From an uncultured Lachnospiraceae bacterium (GTDB lineage Bacteria > Bacillota > Clostridia > Lachnospirales > Lachnospiraceae), in the NCBI GenBank assembly GCA_949346185.1, contig CASGVX010000066.1, positions 1-9,428 on the forward strand: a stretch of 9,428 nucleotides of DNA, read 5' to 3'. The stretch's first letter is position 1. Every line of letters begins with the position of its first letter. A program made the translations under genes and the position numbers. This document shows, piece by piece, positions 1 to 6,783 of the stretch. The notes under the pieces were generated by a model that was given only the letters and a program-made list of their open reading frames with translations, searched no databases and was not told where the DNA came from.

Positions 1-973
1 CATTCAATTCCTCGATAGTGTAGGTATTGCTGGGGTGGAACGGCATTGCAATCATGGGCTTGATCTTTGACAAGTCCACATAGACCATCCCGTCATAATA
101 AGCCACTGAGGCCGGATTCAACTCTTGGAAATCCTCGCTCCTTCCGTGAATATCATAAAATTCCTTAATTTTCTCATCTGTTTTCCAGATGGAGGACAGG
201 CAGGTGGTCTCCGTGGTCATCACGTCAATGCCAATGCGGTAATCCGCAGTAAGCCCGGACACTCCCGGCCCCACAAACTCCATCACCTTATTTTTCACGT
301 ATCCATTGCCAAACACGGCACCGATAATGGCCAGAGCCACATCCTGAGGTCCTACCCCCTCCGCGGGCTTCCCATCCAGATAAATGCCGATCACTCCGGG
401 CATGGCGATATCATATGTTCTGTTCAGAAGCTGTTTTACCAGTTCCGGGCCGCCCTCTCCCATGGCCATGGTTCCCAGCGCACCGTAGCGGGTGTGGGAA
501 TCAGAGCCCAGAATCATCTTGCCCCCGCCGGCCAGCATCTCCCTGGCAAACTGATGAATGACCGCCTGGTGGGGAGGCACATACATGCCGCCATACCTCT
601 TGGCGCAGGACAGACCGAACATGTGATCGTCCTCATTGATGGTTCCCCCCACTGCGCAAAGGCTGTTATGGCAATTGGTGAGCACATAGGGCACTGGAAA
701 TTTTTCCAGCCCGGAAGCCCTGGCCGTCTGAATAATTCCCACAAAGGTAATGTCGTGGGATGTAAGTTTATCAAATTTAATCTGAAGATTCTCCATATTT
801 TCGGAAGTATTGTGTGCCTCCAAAATGCCATAGGCCATGGTTCCCTTCGCCGCCTCTTCTCTATCCGGAGCCTGTCCGCACGCATCCTGCAGCCTGGCAG
901 CCGCATCGGCGCCATCCTCCACAATCTCCGTGCCATTGACCAAATATACGCCTCCATCATATAATTTTATCAT
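1..973 (-). CDS. Aconitase-superfamily hydratase (YbhJ-like), 5' part, runs off left edge
   Basis: The N-terminal 324 codons are present; the rest lies beyond the left edge. Translation from the ATG at 973 reads MIKLYDGGVYLVNGTEIVED and stays open to base 1. Residues 157-161 are SDSHT followed by RYGALGT, the DSH active-site motif of aconitases. Residues 98-105 (LTNCHNSL) and 131-141 (YVPPHQAVIHQ) sit where aconitases carry their substrate-binding His and the PP..HQ loop. The overall pattern matches the roughly 760-residue 'hydratase' family related to E. coli YbhJ rather than AcnA, AcnB or LeuC. Aconitases use a 4Fe-4S cluster to isomerise hydroxy-acids by dehydration and rehydration. The cluster cysteines would lie in the missing part, so activity and substrate cannot be judged. 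The start is fixed by AAGGAGG at 981-987 with a 7-nt spacer. The gene is divergent from the sanA-like gene. Confidence 0.85.
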   Translation of the reverse strand, partial: MIKLYDGGVYLVNGTEIVEDGADAAARLQDACGQAPDREEAAKGTMAYGILEAHNTSENMENLQIKFDKLTSHDITFVGIIQTARASGLEKFPVPYVLTNCHNSLCAVGGTINEDDHMFGLSCAKRYGGMYVPPHQAVIHQFAREMLAGGGKMILGSDSHTRYGALGTMAMGEGGPELVKQLLNRTYDIAMPGVIGIYLDGKPAEGVGPQDVALAIIGAVFGNGYVKNKVMEFVGPGVSGLTADYRIGIDVMTTETTCLSSIWKTDEKIKEFYDIHGRSEDFQELNPASVAYYDGMVYVDLSKIKPMIAMPFHPSNTYTIEELN

Positions 974-1027
974 ATCTTATCCTCCTTCAAGCATTCTCGT
1001 CTGCTCCATCCATTCATGCAAAACCAT

Positions 1028-1056
1028 GGCGTACCGAATATATCCTCCAGTACGCC
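1028..1056 (-). promoter_or_regulatory. Leader hairpin of the hydratase mRNA
   Basis: A perfect 7-bp inverted repeat, GGCGTAC/GTACGCC, is separated by 15 nt and gains an eighth G-U pair in the minus-strand RNA. The loop contains GGAGG (1044-1048). An AUG (1025-1027) follows the 3' arm directly and opens a 16-codon frame ending at 977, inside the hydratase ribosome binding region. No strong U-run follows, so a simple terminator is unlikely. It could equally be a protein-binding dyad in the DNA. Confidence 0.45.
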
Positions 1057-1071
1057 TTTGCCTGTCTTTTT

Positions 1072-1100
1072 ATTGTAATAGATATGAGCAGAGTTTGCAA
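1072..1100 (-). promoter_or_regulatory. Promoter of the aconitase-family hydratase gene
   Basis: On the minus strand there is a sigma-A type pair: TTGCAA (1095-1100) and TACAAT (1072-1077), separated by exactly 17 bp. An AT-rich stretch with a T-run lies just upstream of the -35 box and could act as an UP element. Transcription would start near 1065 and give a leader of about 90 nt that contains the hairpin at 1028-1056. Confidence 0.7.
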
Positions 1101-1191
1101 GAAAAAATTACGCAGAATTTTAACCATGCAAAATGCAACCGGTAATTTAGACGAATAAAAATAGCGATATATAGCCGCCGAGGTAATAGGA

Positions 1192-1220
1192 TTGCAGCGA
1201 CAGATTCTTTATGTTAAGAT
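1192..1220 (+). promoter_or_regulatory. Promoter of the sanA-like gene
   Basis: TTGCAG (1192-1197) and TAAGAT (1215-1220) are spaced 17 bp apart, with TGT directly before the -10 box (extended -10). Transcription should start near 1227, about 40 nt before the ATG at 1267. This also argues against translation starting at 1192, because that TTG is the -35 box itself. Confidence 0.6.
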
Positions 1221-1266
1221 AGGGTTAGAAAAGGACAACACAACGTACAGAAATGGGGGAATCAAG

Positions 1267-1959
1267 ATGAAGCATATTCTGTCAGGAAAATATCAATGGC
1301 TGAAACGGGGGATTTTTTCTCTTATAATACTTGGAATATTAGGGATACTCACACTGACCGGCATCAATTTTTATGTTAAGGGAAGCGTTTCCAAGAAACT
1401 GTATAGACAGGCGCAGGCCGGCAGACTGCCCAAAGTTGACTGCATCATGGTGCTAGGCGCCGGGCTGAAAAAGGACGGCTCCCCCAACTTCATGTTAAAA
1501 GACAGGCTGAATGCCGCTATCAGCCTGTACCAGAAAGGCATCTCCCGTCGCCTGCTGATGACCGGAGACCATGGCAGGAATGATTACAACGAAGTTCAGG
1601 CCATGAAAGACTACGCCATCCAGGCAGGCATCCCCGCCGACGATATTTTCATGGATCATGCGGGATTCTCCACCTACGAATCCGCCTACCGGGCAAAGAA
1701 TATCTTTCAAATCTCCTCCGCAGTCATCATCACCCAGAAATACCATCTCTACCGCGCCCTGTACTGCGCTGAAAAGCTGGGCATCGATGCCTACGGAATG
1801 ACTGCAAAGGAAGTACATTATGGGGGACAGTGGATTCGGGATGCCAGGGAGGTCGTTGCCCGATCCAAGGATGTGGCCTACTGCCTGCTCCGCAAAAAGC
1901 CCACCTATCTGGGAGAGCCCATTCCCATCACCGGCAGAGGTTCCAAGACGGATGATTAG
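1267..1959 (+). CDS. SanA/YdcF-like DUF218 membrane-anchored protein
   Basis: This 230-residue protein has a basic N-terminus and one hydrophobic segment at about residues 15-36 (IFSLIILGILGILTLTGI). The C-terminal domain should therefore lie outside the membrane. The DUF218 pattern is clear: VLGAG (62-66), the downstream RLNAAISLYQKG, LLMTGD (96-101), DYNE (106-109), FSTYES (134-139) and VIITQKYHLYRAL (153-165). The tail YLGEPIPI resembles the FLGPLVPIP tail of E. coli SanA, whose loss affects vancomycin sensitivity and envelope barrier function. The molecular activity of this family is not firmly known; an envelope role is inferred. The ATG at 1267 is chosen because GGGGGA (1255-1260) precedes it by 6 nt and because a longer form would start inside the promoter. 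Length matches the family. The gene is convergent with the yunG-like gene, with 53 bp between the stops. Confidence 0.85.
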   Translation: MKHILSGKYQWLKRGIFSLIILGILGILTLTGINFYVKGSVSKKLYRQAQAGRLPKVDCIMVLGAGLKKDGSPNFMLKDRLNAAISLYQKGISRRLLMTGDHGRNDYNEVQAMKDYAIQAGIPADDIFMDHAGFSTYESAYRAKNIFQISSAVIITQKYHLYRALYCAEKLGIDAYGMTAKEVHYGGQWIRDAREVVARSKDVAYCLLRKKPTYLGEPIPITGRGSKTDD

Positions 1960-2012
1960 CAGTGGCGAAGAATTGCGCCGACCAGCAGCTCCGCTGGCAG
2001 GACATTTCCCGG

Positions 2013-2444
2013 TCAGCCACACTGCTTCCGCAATGCTTCTTTCAAATACTCATACCGCAGCCGTTTCTCCTCCTTTGCAAAATGAACCTCCCGAAATTGC
2101 TCCGGGTTATTTTCATAATCAAGCACTTCCTCCCCGAACTGCTCGCTGGTCAGGTCAAAGACGCAGTCCCCAACCACATTATAGCAGTGATAATTCCCAC
2201 CTGGCCTTAAAATCCCATAGACCTTGCCCCCAAAGATATCCTGCGCCAGAAATGCCGTGATGGAACACTGCCCCAGCGTCTTATTTTCCGGCATCCAGTC
2301 CCCCCGCATCCTAGGCGCGCAAGTTTCGGCACACCAGATAGCAGATAAGGCATCATACAGATCTGCGGGGGTCTTAATGCCTTTGTATTGGTCTGTCATT
2401 GCAGGGGCATCTGCATGCTCCCATCCATAATATTGATACTGCAT
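2013..2444 (-). CDS. YunG-like small cytoplasmic protein, function unknown
   Basis: The product is 143 residues with no signal peptide or membrane segment. The core motif GQCSITAFLAQDIFGG (58-73), then NYHCYN (84-89) and VFDLTSEQF (95-103), matches what I recognise as the YunG family of Firmicutes, which has no established function. A conserved Cys (60), His (86) and Asp (97) in that order recall a papain/transglutaminase-type triad, but this is inference only. The C-terminal third is charged and probably helical. The ATG at 2444 has a strong AAGGAG (2451-2456) at a 6-nt spacing. The gene lies just beyond the terminator of the etfA operon, so it is probably transcribed separately, and it converges on the sanA-like gene. 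Confidence 0.75.
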   Translation of the reverse strand: MQYQYYGWEHADAPAMTDQYKGIKTPADLYDALSAIWCAETCAPRMRGDWMPENKTLGQCSITAFLAQDIFGGKVYGILRPGGNYHCYNVVGDCVFDLTSEQFGEEVLDYENNPEQFREVHFAKEEKRLRYEYLKEALRKQCG

Positions 2445-2460
2445 CTCTTTCTCCTTCTAT

Positions 2461-2491
2461 ATTTTAAGAATGCATCCTTTGCCTGTTCCAA
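2461..2491 (-). promoter_or_regulatory. Possible promoter of the yunG-like gene
   Basis: TTGGAA (2486-2491) and TAAAAT (2461-2466) are separated by 19 bp on the minus strand. The spacing is long and the predicted start would fall only a few nucleotides before the ribosome binding site, so support is weak. Some promoter is expected here, because the operon upstream ends in a terminator. Confidence 0.25.
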
Positions 2492-2511
2492 CGCAGCCTA
2501 GGAGCTACTAC

Positions 2512-2527
2512 ATAGAAATCTTTCTAT
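2512..2527. promoter_or_regulatory. Operator-like palindrome upstream of the yunG-like gene
   Basis: ATAGAAA and TTTCTAT form a perfect 7-bp dyad around a 2-base centre. The centre is too short for an RNA hairpin loop, which favours a protein-binding DNA site. It lies between the operon terminator and the putative yunG-like promoter. The regulator is unknown. Confidence 0.3.
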
Positions 2528-2536
2528 CCGCACTAC

Positions 2537-2572
2537 AAAAAATATGAGCCAATACTAGGTATCAGCTCATAT
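2537..2572 (-). terminator. Rho-independent terminator of the butyryl-CoA operon
   Basis: In the minus-strand RNA, AUAUGAGC pairs with GCUCAUAU, and the stem continues inward through UGAUAC/GUAUUG (two G-U pairs) to a CUA loop, giving about 14 bp. A run of six U follows (2537-2542). It lies about 50 nt past the etfA stop codon and ends the six-gene operon. Confidence 0.9.
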
Positions 2573-2620
2573 CTTACGCCTTCTCTGCATTGAACTTACA
2601 AATCAGTGCATCAGCATTTA

Positions 2621-3658
2621 TTATTTTACAACTGTCTTCAACGCCTCGGTCAGCTTAGGAACAATCTTATTCAGATCGCCCACGATGCCGTAGTCAGCCA
2701 CGTCAAAGATCGGAGCCGTATCATCCTTATTGATTGCAACGATGATATCGGACTCCTCCATGCCTGCCGTATGCTGAATGGCACCGGAAATACCGATGGC
2801 AAAGTATACGTTAGGACGCACGGTCTTGCCTGTCTGTCCCACCTGCATCTCCTTTGGCATCCAGCCATTGTCCACCACGGCACGGGAACAGCTCACCGTT
2901 CCGCCAATCACATCTGCCAAATCCTGAAGCATCTTGAAATTCTCCTTGCTTCCCATGCCGCGTCCGCCAGATACCAGAATTTTAGCATCCATGATATCTA
3001 CCACGTCAGAAACCTCTTTTACGATTTCGAGAATTTCTACATACTTATTATCCGGAGTAAATCCAGGATTGTATTCAATGACCTCAGCCTTTGCTCCCGC
3101 TACAGGCTCAATCTTCTGCATCACGCCGGGACGAACCGTTGCCATCTGAGGACGATTGTCGGGGCAAGCGATGGTTGCGATGGTATTGCCGCCAAATGCA
3201 GGACGGGTCATCAGCAACTGATTATGCTTCTGCTCCTGATTGGGAATCGGATTGATTGGGAAATCACCAATCTCAAGAACGGTACAGTCAGCAGTCAGGC
3301 CGGTTGCCACTCTCGCTGAAACCCTGGGACCCAAGTCACGGCCGATGGCCGTTGCGCCAACCAGCACGATTTCAGGCTTGTATTCATTGATGACAGAAGA
3401 AAGTGCATGAGCATAAGGCTCTGTCCTGTAGTCCTTCAACTCTGGATCATCTACCACGATTACCTTATCTGCACCATATTCAGCCAGCTGGTCTGTGAGA
3501 CCCTTCACGCCGGAACCAATCAATACAGCTGTGACGTCTGTACTAAGGTCTGCGGCTAATTCTTTTGCTTTTCCAAGCAACTCAAAAGCGATTCCGCTCA
3601 ATTCATTGTCTACCTGCTGTGCAAAGACATAGACACCCTTATATTCTTCTAAACCCAT
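2621..3658 (-). CDS. etfA: Electron transfer flavoprotein alpha subunit
   Basis: The 345-residue EtfA carries the FAD used in the Bcd-EtfAB complex. With NADH as donor, this complex reduces crotonyl-CoA to butyryl-CoA and ferredoxin by flavin-based electron bifurcation. The N-terminal alpha/beta domain starts YKGVYVFAQQ. The C-terminal FAD domain shows SGGRGMG (about 230-236), SRAVVD (about 258-263) and the family signature FAIGISGAIQHTAG running to VAIN (about 286-310). There is no N-terminal ferredoxin extension, unlike some clostridial EtfA proteins. The start is uncertain. In-frame GTG codons at 3670 and 3667 are nearer to the AAAGGA at 3674-3679, while the ATG at 3658 gives the usual N-terminus (MGLEEYKG). 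A GTG start would add 3-4 residues. EtfB ends 28 bp upstream, the tightest junction in the operon and consistent with 1:1 synthesis. Confidence 0.95.
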   Translation of the reverse strand: MGLEEYKGVYVFAQQVDNELSGIAFELLGKAKELAADLSTDVTAVLIGSGVKGLTDQLAEYGADKVIVVDDPELKDYRTEPYAHALSSVINEYKPEIVLVGATAIGRDLGPRVSARVATGLTADCTVLEIGDFPINPIPNQEQKHNQLLMTRPAFGGNTIATIACPDNRPQMATVRPGVMQKIEPVAGAKAEVIEYNPGFTPDNKYVEILEIVKEVSDVVDIMDAKILVSGGRGMGSKENFKMLQDLADVIGGTVSCSRAVVDNGWMPKEMQVGQTGKTVRPNVYFAIGISGAIQHTAGMEESDIIVAINKDDTAPIFDVADYGIVGDLNKIVPKLTEALKTVVK

Positions 3659-3686
3659 TTTATTCACCACTTTTCCTTTTCATTGA

Positions 3687-4469
3687 TTAGATTACATGCT
3701 TCTCTTTTAATTTGTCCATGATGTAGGTCACTGCCTCGTCTGCCTCCAGAGCAACCTTCTCGCCAGCTCCCTTTCTTACCTTGTCAGAAGCCTTGGCAAT
3801 CTTGGTGGGGGAACCAGCCAGACCCAGATTGGAATCGTCCACATCCTTCAAGTCTGCCCTGCCCCAGACAGTAATCTCCTTCTCGAAAGCATCAAAGATG
3901 CCGCCGGGAGTCATATAACGAGGATCGTTCAACTCAGAAAGAGCAGTTACCAGGCAAGGCATCTGAGCCTTTACCATATGGTATCCGTCATCATACTGAC
4001 GCTGAACCACTACGCTGTCTCCCTCAATCTTGATAGAGTTTGCATAAGAAATCACAGGAATATCCAGATGCTCGGAAATCTGAGGACCTACCTGCGCAGT
4101 ATCTCCATCAATCGCCTGACGTCCTGTAATAATCAAATCATAATCAATATTTCTAATGGCGCCTGCCAGCGTGGTAGAGGTCGCCCATGTATCGGCTCCG
4201 CCTAATACCCTGTCCGTCACGAGGATACCCTTGTCTGCGCCCATGGCCATAGCCTCCCGCAGCACATCCTCTGCTTTTGGAAGTCCCATTGTCAAAACAG
4301 TCACTTCTGCACCATACTCATCTTTCAATCTCAGTGCTGCTTCCAAGCCAGCCTTGTCGTCTGGGTTCATAATGGTAAGCATAGCACCTCTGTCCAAAGT
4401 TCCATCAGGATTGAACTTTACTCCGCCCTTGGTATCCGGAACCTGTTTCACACATACTACTATTTTCAC
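3687..4469 (-). CDS. etfB: Electron transfer flavoprotein beta subunit
   Basis: EtfB (260 residues) pairs with EtfA. In butyrogenic clostridia its FAD is the bifurcating flavin that takes a hydride from NADH. The N-terminus MKIVVCVKQVPDT is typical of the family. GRQAIDGDTAQVGPQ (116-130) is the nucleotide/FAD-binding loop, and NPDDKAGLEAALRLKD (35-50) is the usual helix. Co-transcription with bcd and etfA, and similarity to clostridial partners, argue for the bifurcating type, but sequence alone does not prove this. The start codon is GTG, with AAAGGAG at 4480-4486 about 10 nt upstream. The gap to bcd is 74 bp and contains a small stem-loop. Confidence 0.95.
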   Translation of the reverse strand: MKIVVCVKQVPDTKGGVKFNPDGTLDRGAMLTIMNPDDKAGLEAALRLKDEYGAEVTVLTMGLPKAEDVLREAMAMGADKGILVTDRVLGGADTWATSTTLAGAIRNIDYDLIITGRQAIDGDTAQVGPQISEHLDIPVISYANSIKIEGDSVVVQRQYDDGYHMVKAQMPCLVTALSELNDPRYMTPGGIFDAFEKEITVWGRADLKDVDDSNLGLAGSPTKIAKASDKVRKGAGEKVALEADEAVTYIMDKLKEKHVI

Positions 4470-4517
4470 GGCTTTGTCACTCCTTTATTCAAATTATATT
4501 GTAACGCTATCGGCAAC

Positions 4518-4536
4518 GAACGCTGGTTTTGCGTTC
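4518..4536 (-). other. Stem-loop in the bcd-etfB junction
   Basis: GAACGC and GCGTTC form a perfect 6-bp stem around a 7-nt loop. No U-run follows in the minus-strand RNA, so it is not a terminator. It could protect a 3' end or mark a processing site between bcd and etfBA, but that is inference. Confidence 0.35.
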
Positions 4537-4543
4537 CGCCCCA

Positions 4544-5713
4544 CTATTTCAACAAGCTACCTGAGATTACCATGCGCTGAACTTCTGAAGTTCCCTCGTA
4601 AATCTCTGTAATCTTCGCATCACGCATCATGCGCTCCACATCGTACTCCCTGATGTAGCCATATCCGCCGTGCAGCTGAACAGCCTTCGTGGTAACTTCC
4701 ATCGCAACCTCTGCTGCATAGAGCTTAGCCATAGCAGCTTCTACAGAATAAGATACCTTGGCGCCATCTGCAAATTCCTGCTTCTTTAATGCAGCCCTGT
4801 ATACCAGATTCTTGGCAGCCTCCACCTTTGTAGCCATGTCAGCAAGCTGGAACTGGGTATTCTGCTGTGCGGAAATAGAACGTCCGAACTGCTTTCTCTC
4901 CTTCGTGTACTCAATGGTCTTCTCCAATGCGCCCTCTGCAAGACCCAGTGCCTGAGAAGCGATGCCGATACGTCCGCCGTCCAGCGTGTGCATTGCAATC
5001 GGGAAGCCCTTGCCCTGCGGTCCCAGAAGAGCATCCTTCGGGATGCGGCAGTCCTGGAAAATCAATTCGTATGTTGCGGAACCCCGGATGCCCATCTTCT
5101 TCTCTTTGGTACCGAATGTGAAGCCCGGCGTATCCTTGTCAACGATAAATGCGGAGAATTTCTTCACCTTCCGTCCCCTGCGATCCTCTACAATATCTGT
5201 ATAGGCAATGATGATGTACACGTCTGCATACTTTCCATTGGTGATGAAGCATTTGGATCCATTGAGCACCCACTCATCTCCATCCAGCACGGCCTTTGTC
5301 TGCACGCCCTGGGCATCCGTTCCGGCACCCGGCTCTGTCAGGCCGAAAGCGCCTACTTTCTTGCCGCTGCACAGGTCAGGAAGATATTTCTTCTTCTGCT
5401 CCTCTGTACCATAAGTCAGAATGGGGTCTACGCACAGAGATGTATGTGCGGAAACCACAACGCCGGTAGTACCGCAGACCTTGGACAGTTCCTCCACGCA
5501 CATAATATATGTAAGGATGTCAGCACCCTGTCCGCCATACTCCTTCGGCACCGGAATTCCTAAGAACCCGCTCTTTCCCATCTTCTTCACAGTCTCCTCA
5601 GGGAACTGCTCTGTCTCATCCGTTTCCTGAGCCAGAGGCGCAACTTCAGTCTCGGCGAACTCTTTGAAAAGCTGTCTCGCCATCTCATGCTTTTTACTTA
5701 ATGTAAAATCCAT
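4544..5713 (-). CDS. bcd: Butyryl-CoA dehydrogenase (short-chain acyl-CoA dehydrogenase)
   Basis: This FAD enzyme reduces crotonyl-CoA to butyryl-CoA, working in complex with EtfAB. The acyl-CoA dehydrogenase domains are complete: the N-terminal helical domain with FLGIPVPKEYGGQG, the beta domain with GAFGLTEPGAGTDA and NGSKCFITNG, and the C-terminal helical domain with GGRIGIASQALG and the FAD-contact motif QLHGGYGY. The catalytic base is the Glu in IYEGTSEVQ, about residue 373. At 389 residues it is about ten longer than the classical clostridial enzyme. The extra length sits in a basic loop (DIVEDRRGRKVKKF) in the middle domain. The ATG at 5713 gives the usual MDFTLSKK start; a GTG five codons upstream is also open. 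The AAAGGTGG site lies about 11 nt upstream. The gene follows hbd after 99 bp. Confidence 0.96.
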   Translation of the reverse strand: MDFTLSKKHEMARQLFKEFAETEVAPLAQETDETEQFPEETVKKMGKSGFLGIPVPKEYGGQGADILTYIMCVEELSKVCGTTGVVVSAHTSLCVDPILTYGTEEQKKKYLPDLCSGKKVGAFGLTEPGAGTDAQGVQTKAVLDGDEWVLNGSKCFITNGKYADVYIIIAYTDIVEDRRGRKVKKFSAFIVDKDTPGFTFGTKEKKMGIRGSATYELIFQDCRIPKDALLGPQGKGFPIAMHTLDGGRIGIASQALGLAEGALEKTIEYTKERKQFGRSISAQQNTQFQLADMATKVEAAKNLVYRAALKKQEFADGAKVSYSVEAAMAKLYAAEVAMEVTTKAVQLHGGYGYIREYDVERMMRDAKITEIYEGTSEVQRMVISGSLLK

Positions 5714-5740
5714 GATTTCATTTACCACCTTTCATTAAAA

Positions 5741-5763
5741 TATACTTTTGATTATGAAGTATA
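5741..5763 (-). other. AT-rich inverted repeat in the hbd-bcd junction
   Basis: TATACTT and AAGTATA form a perfect 7-bp repeat with a 9-nt loop, just upstream of the bcd ribosome binding site. A smaller 5-bp repeat (CAACA/TGTTG, 5776-5790) lies beside it. The stems are AU-rich and weak and no U-run follows. They may fold in the mRNA or be a DNA dyad. I found no convincing -35/-10 pair for an internal promoter. Confidence 0.3.
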
Positions 5764-5812
5764 ATCATTCTCAAACAACATCTTTTGTTGATATAGAACG
5801 ATTTATTATAAT

Positions 5813-6685
5813 CTATTGAGCATCAACAGGTGTCTTGGTCCTGTCAGCATTGTAAATGTAGAATCCCTTGCCGCTCTTTGCACCCAGATTGCCACCGCGA
5901 ACCATCTTGCGGAGCAGCGGGCAAGCGCGATACTTGCTGTCTCCCGTTTCATTATACAGAACATCCATGATTGCCAGACAAATATCCAAACCAATGAAAT
6001 CACCTAACTCCAATGGCCCCATGGGATGATTAGCCCCCAGCTTCATAGCAGCATCAATGCCGGCAATATCAGAAACACCTTCCATTTTAATAAATGCAGC
6101 TTCATTGATCATTGGAATCAGAATACGGTTTACGACGAAGCCGGCAGCTTCATTTACCTGTACCGGTGTCTTGCCAATTTCTTCAGAAATCTTCTTGATA
6201 GAATCTACCGTTTCTGCCGGAGTATTCACGCCTGCAATGACCTCGACCAATTTCATGCGGTCAGCAGGATTGAAAAAATGCATGCCAATCATCGGACGGG
6301 ACAGCCCATTGCCAATCTCTGTAATGGAAAGGCTGGATGTATTAGAAGCGAAAATGCAGCCTTCCTTTGCAATCTTATCTAACTCTGAGAACGTGTCCTT
6401 CTTGACCTTCATATCCTCGAAAGCTGCCTCTACAATCAAGTCGCAGTCTGCACACAAATCCTCTTTCAGGCCCGGAGTAATCTTTGATAAAATTCCATCC
6501 ACTGCCTCCTGAGTCATTTTTCCTTTTTCTACCAATCTGGCATAGCCCTTGGCAATTTTGTCCTTGCCGCCATCAGCCCATTCCTGCTTGATATCGCAGA
6601 GAACAACCTCATAACCGTCTGTCATGGCAAATGCTTTTGCGATGCCCTGACCCATCGTACCTGCACCAATTACTCCAACTTTCAT
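5813..6685 (-). CDS. hbd: 3-hydroxybutyryl-CoA dehydrogenase
   Basis: The 290-residue enzyme reduces acetoacetyl-CoA to (S)-3-hydroxybutyryl-CoA, the second step from acetyl-CoA to butyryl-CoA. The N-terminal Rossmann fold shows GAGTMG (7-12) with Asp31 at the end of the second strand, which usually means NAD(H) preference. The catalytic residues of the family are visible: Ser117 in SNTSSLS, His136 in IGMHFFNPA, Glu148 in VEVI and Asn186 in VVNR. The C-terminal dimerisation domain contains NHPMGPLELGDFIGLD. Length is near the roughly 280 residues typical of clostridial Hbd. The ATG at 6685 has a strong GGAGGT (6694-6699) with an 8-nt spacer. It lies 98 bp after crt; that gap contains a stem-loop. 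Confidence 0.97.
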   Translation of the reverse strand: MKVGVIGAGTMGQGIAKAFAMTDGYEVVLCDIKQEWADGGKDKIAKGYARLVEKGKMTQEAVDGILSKITPGLKEDLCADCDLIVEAAFEDMKVKKDTFSELDKIAKEGCIFASNTSSLSITEIGNGLSRPMIGMHFFNPADRMKLVEVIAGVNTPAETVDSIKKISEEIGKTPVQVNEAAGFVVNRILIPMINEAAFIKMEGVSDIAGIDAAMKLGANHPMGPLELGDFIGLDICLAIMDVLYNETGDSKYRACPLLRKMVRGGNLGAKSGKGFYIYNADRTKTPVDAQ

Positions 6686-6714
6686 TGAAAATTACCTCCA
6701 TCTCATTTTTTTAT

Positions 6715-6747
6715 GGGAAAATGCCAGTTTATCGCCGACATTCTCCC
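6715..6747 (-). other. Stem-loop in the crt-hbd junction
   Basis: In the minus-strand RNA, GGGAGAAUG pairs with CAUUUUCCC over 9 bp (one G-U) around a 15-nt loop. An A-run, not a U-run, follows, so it is not a terminator on this strand. It lies about 30 nt upstream of the hbd start. The position suggests a role in mRNA stability or processing, but this is inferred. Confidence 0.45.
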
Positions 6748-6783
6748 TATGTTTATATTAAAGTCAACATAAAGCACATTGCA

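Noticed and set aside
125..964. A 279-codon plus-strand frame and a 148-codon minus-strand frame (514-960) at the left edge
   Set aside because: Both are other-frame readings of the hydratase gene, whose true frame from 973 shows the SDSHT active-site motif and a strong ribosome binding site.
1192..1266. A longer N-terminus for the sanA-like protein
   Set aside because: The upstream TTG is part of the -35 box, and the ATG at 1267 has a good ribosome binding site directly before the basic and hydrophobic anchor.
1982..1997. CCAGC/GCTGG hairpin between the convergent sanA-like and yunG-like genes as a shared terminator
   Set aside because: The stem is only 5 bp and no T-run follows on either strand.
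2606..3319. A 237-codon plus-strand frame opposite etfA
   Set aside because: It is antisense to the FAD domain of EtfA, with no family motif or ribosome binding site.
5714..5812. An internal promoter before bcd (TATACT box near 5757)
   Set aside because: No acceptable -35 box lies 16-18 bp upstream, and the region is simply AT-rich.
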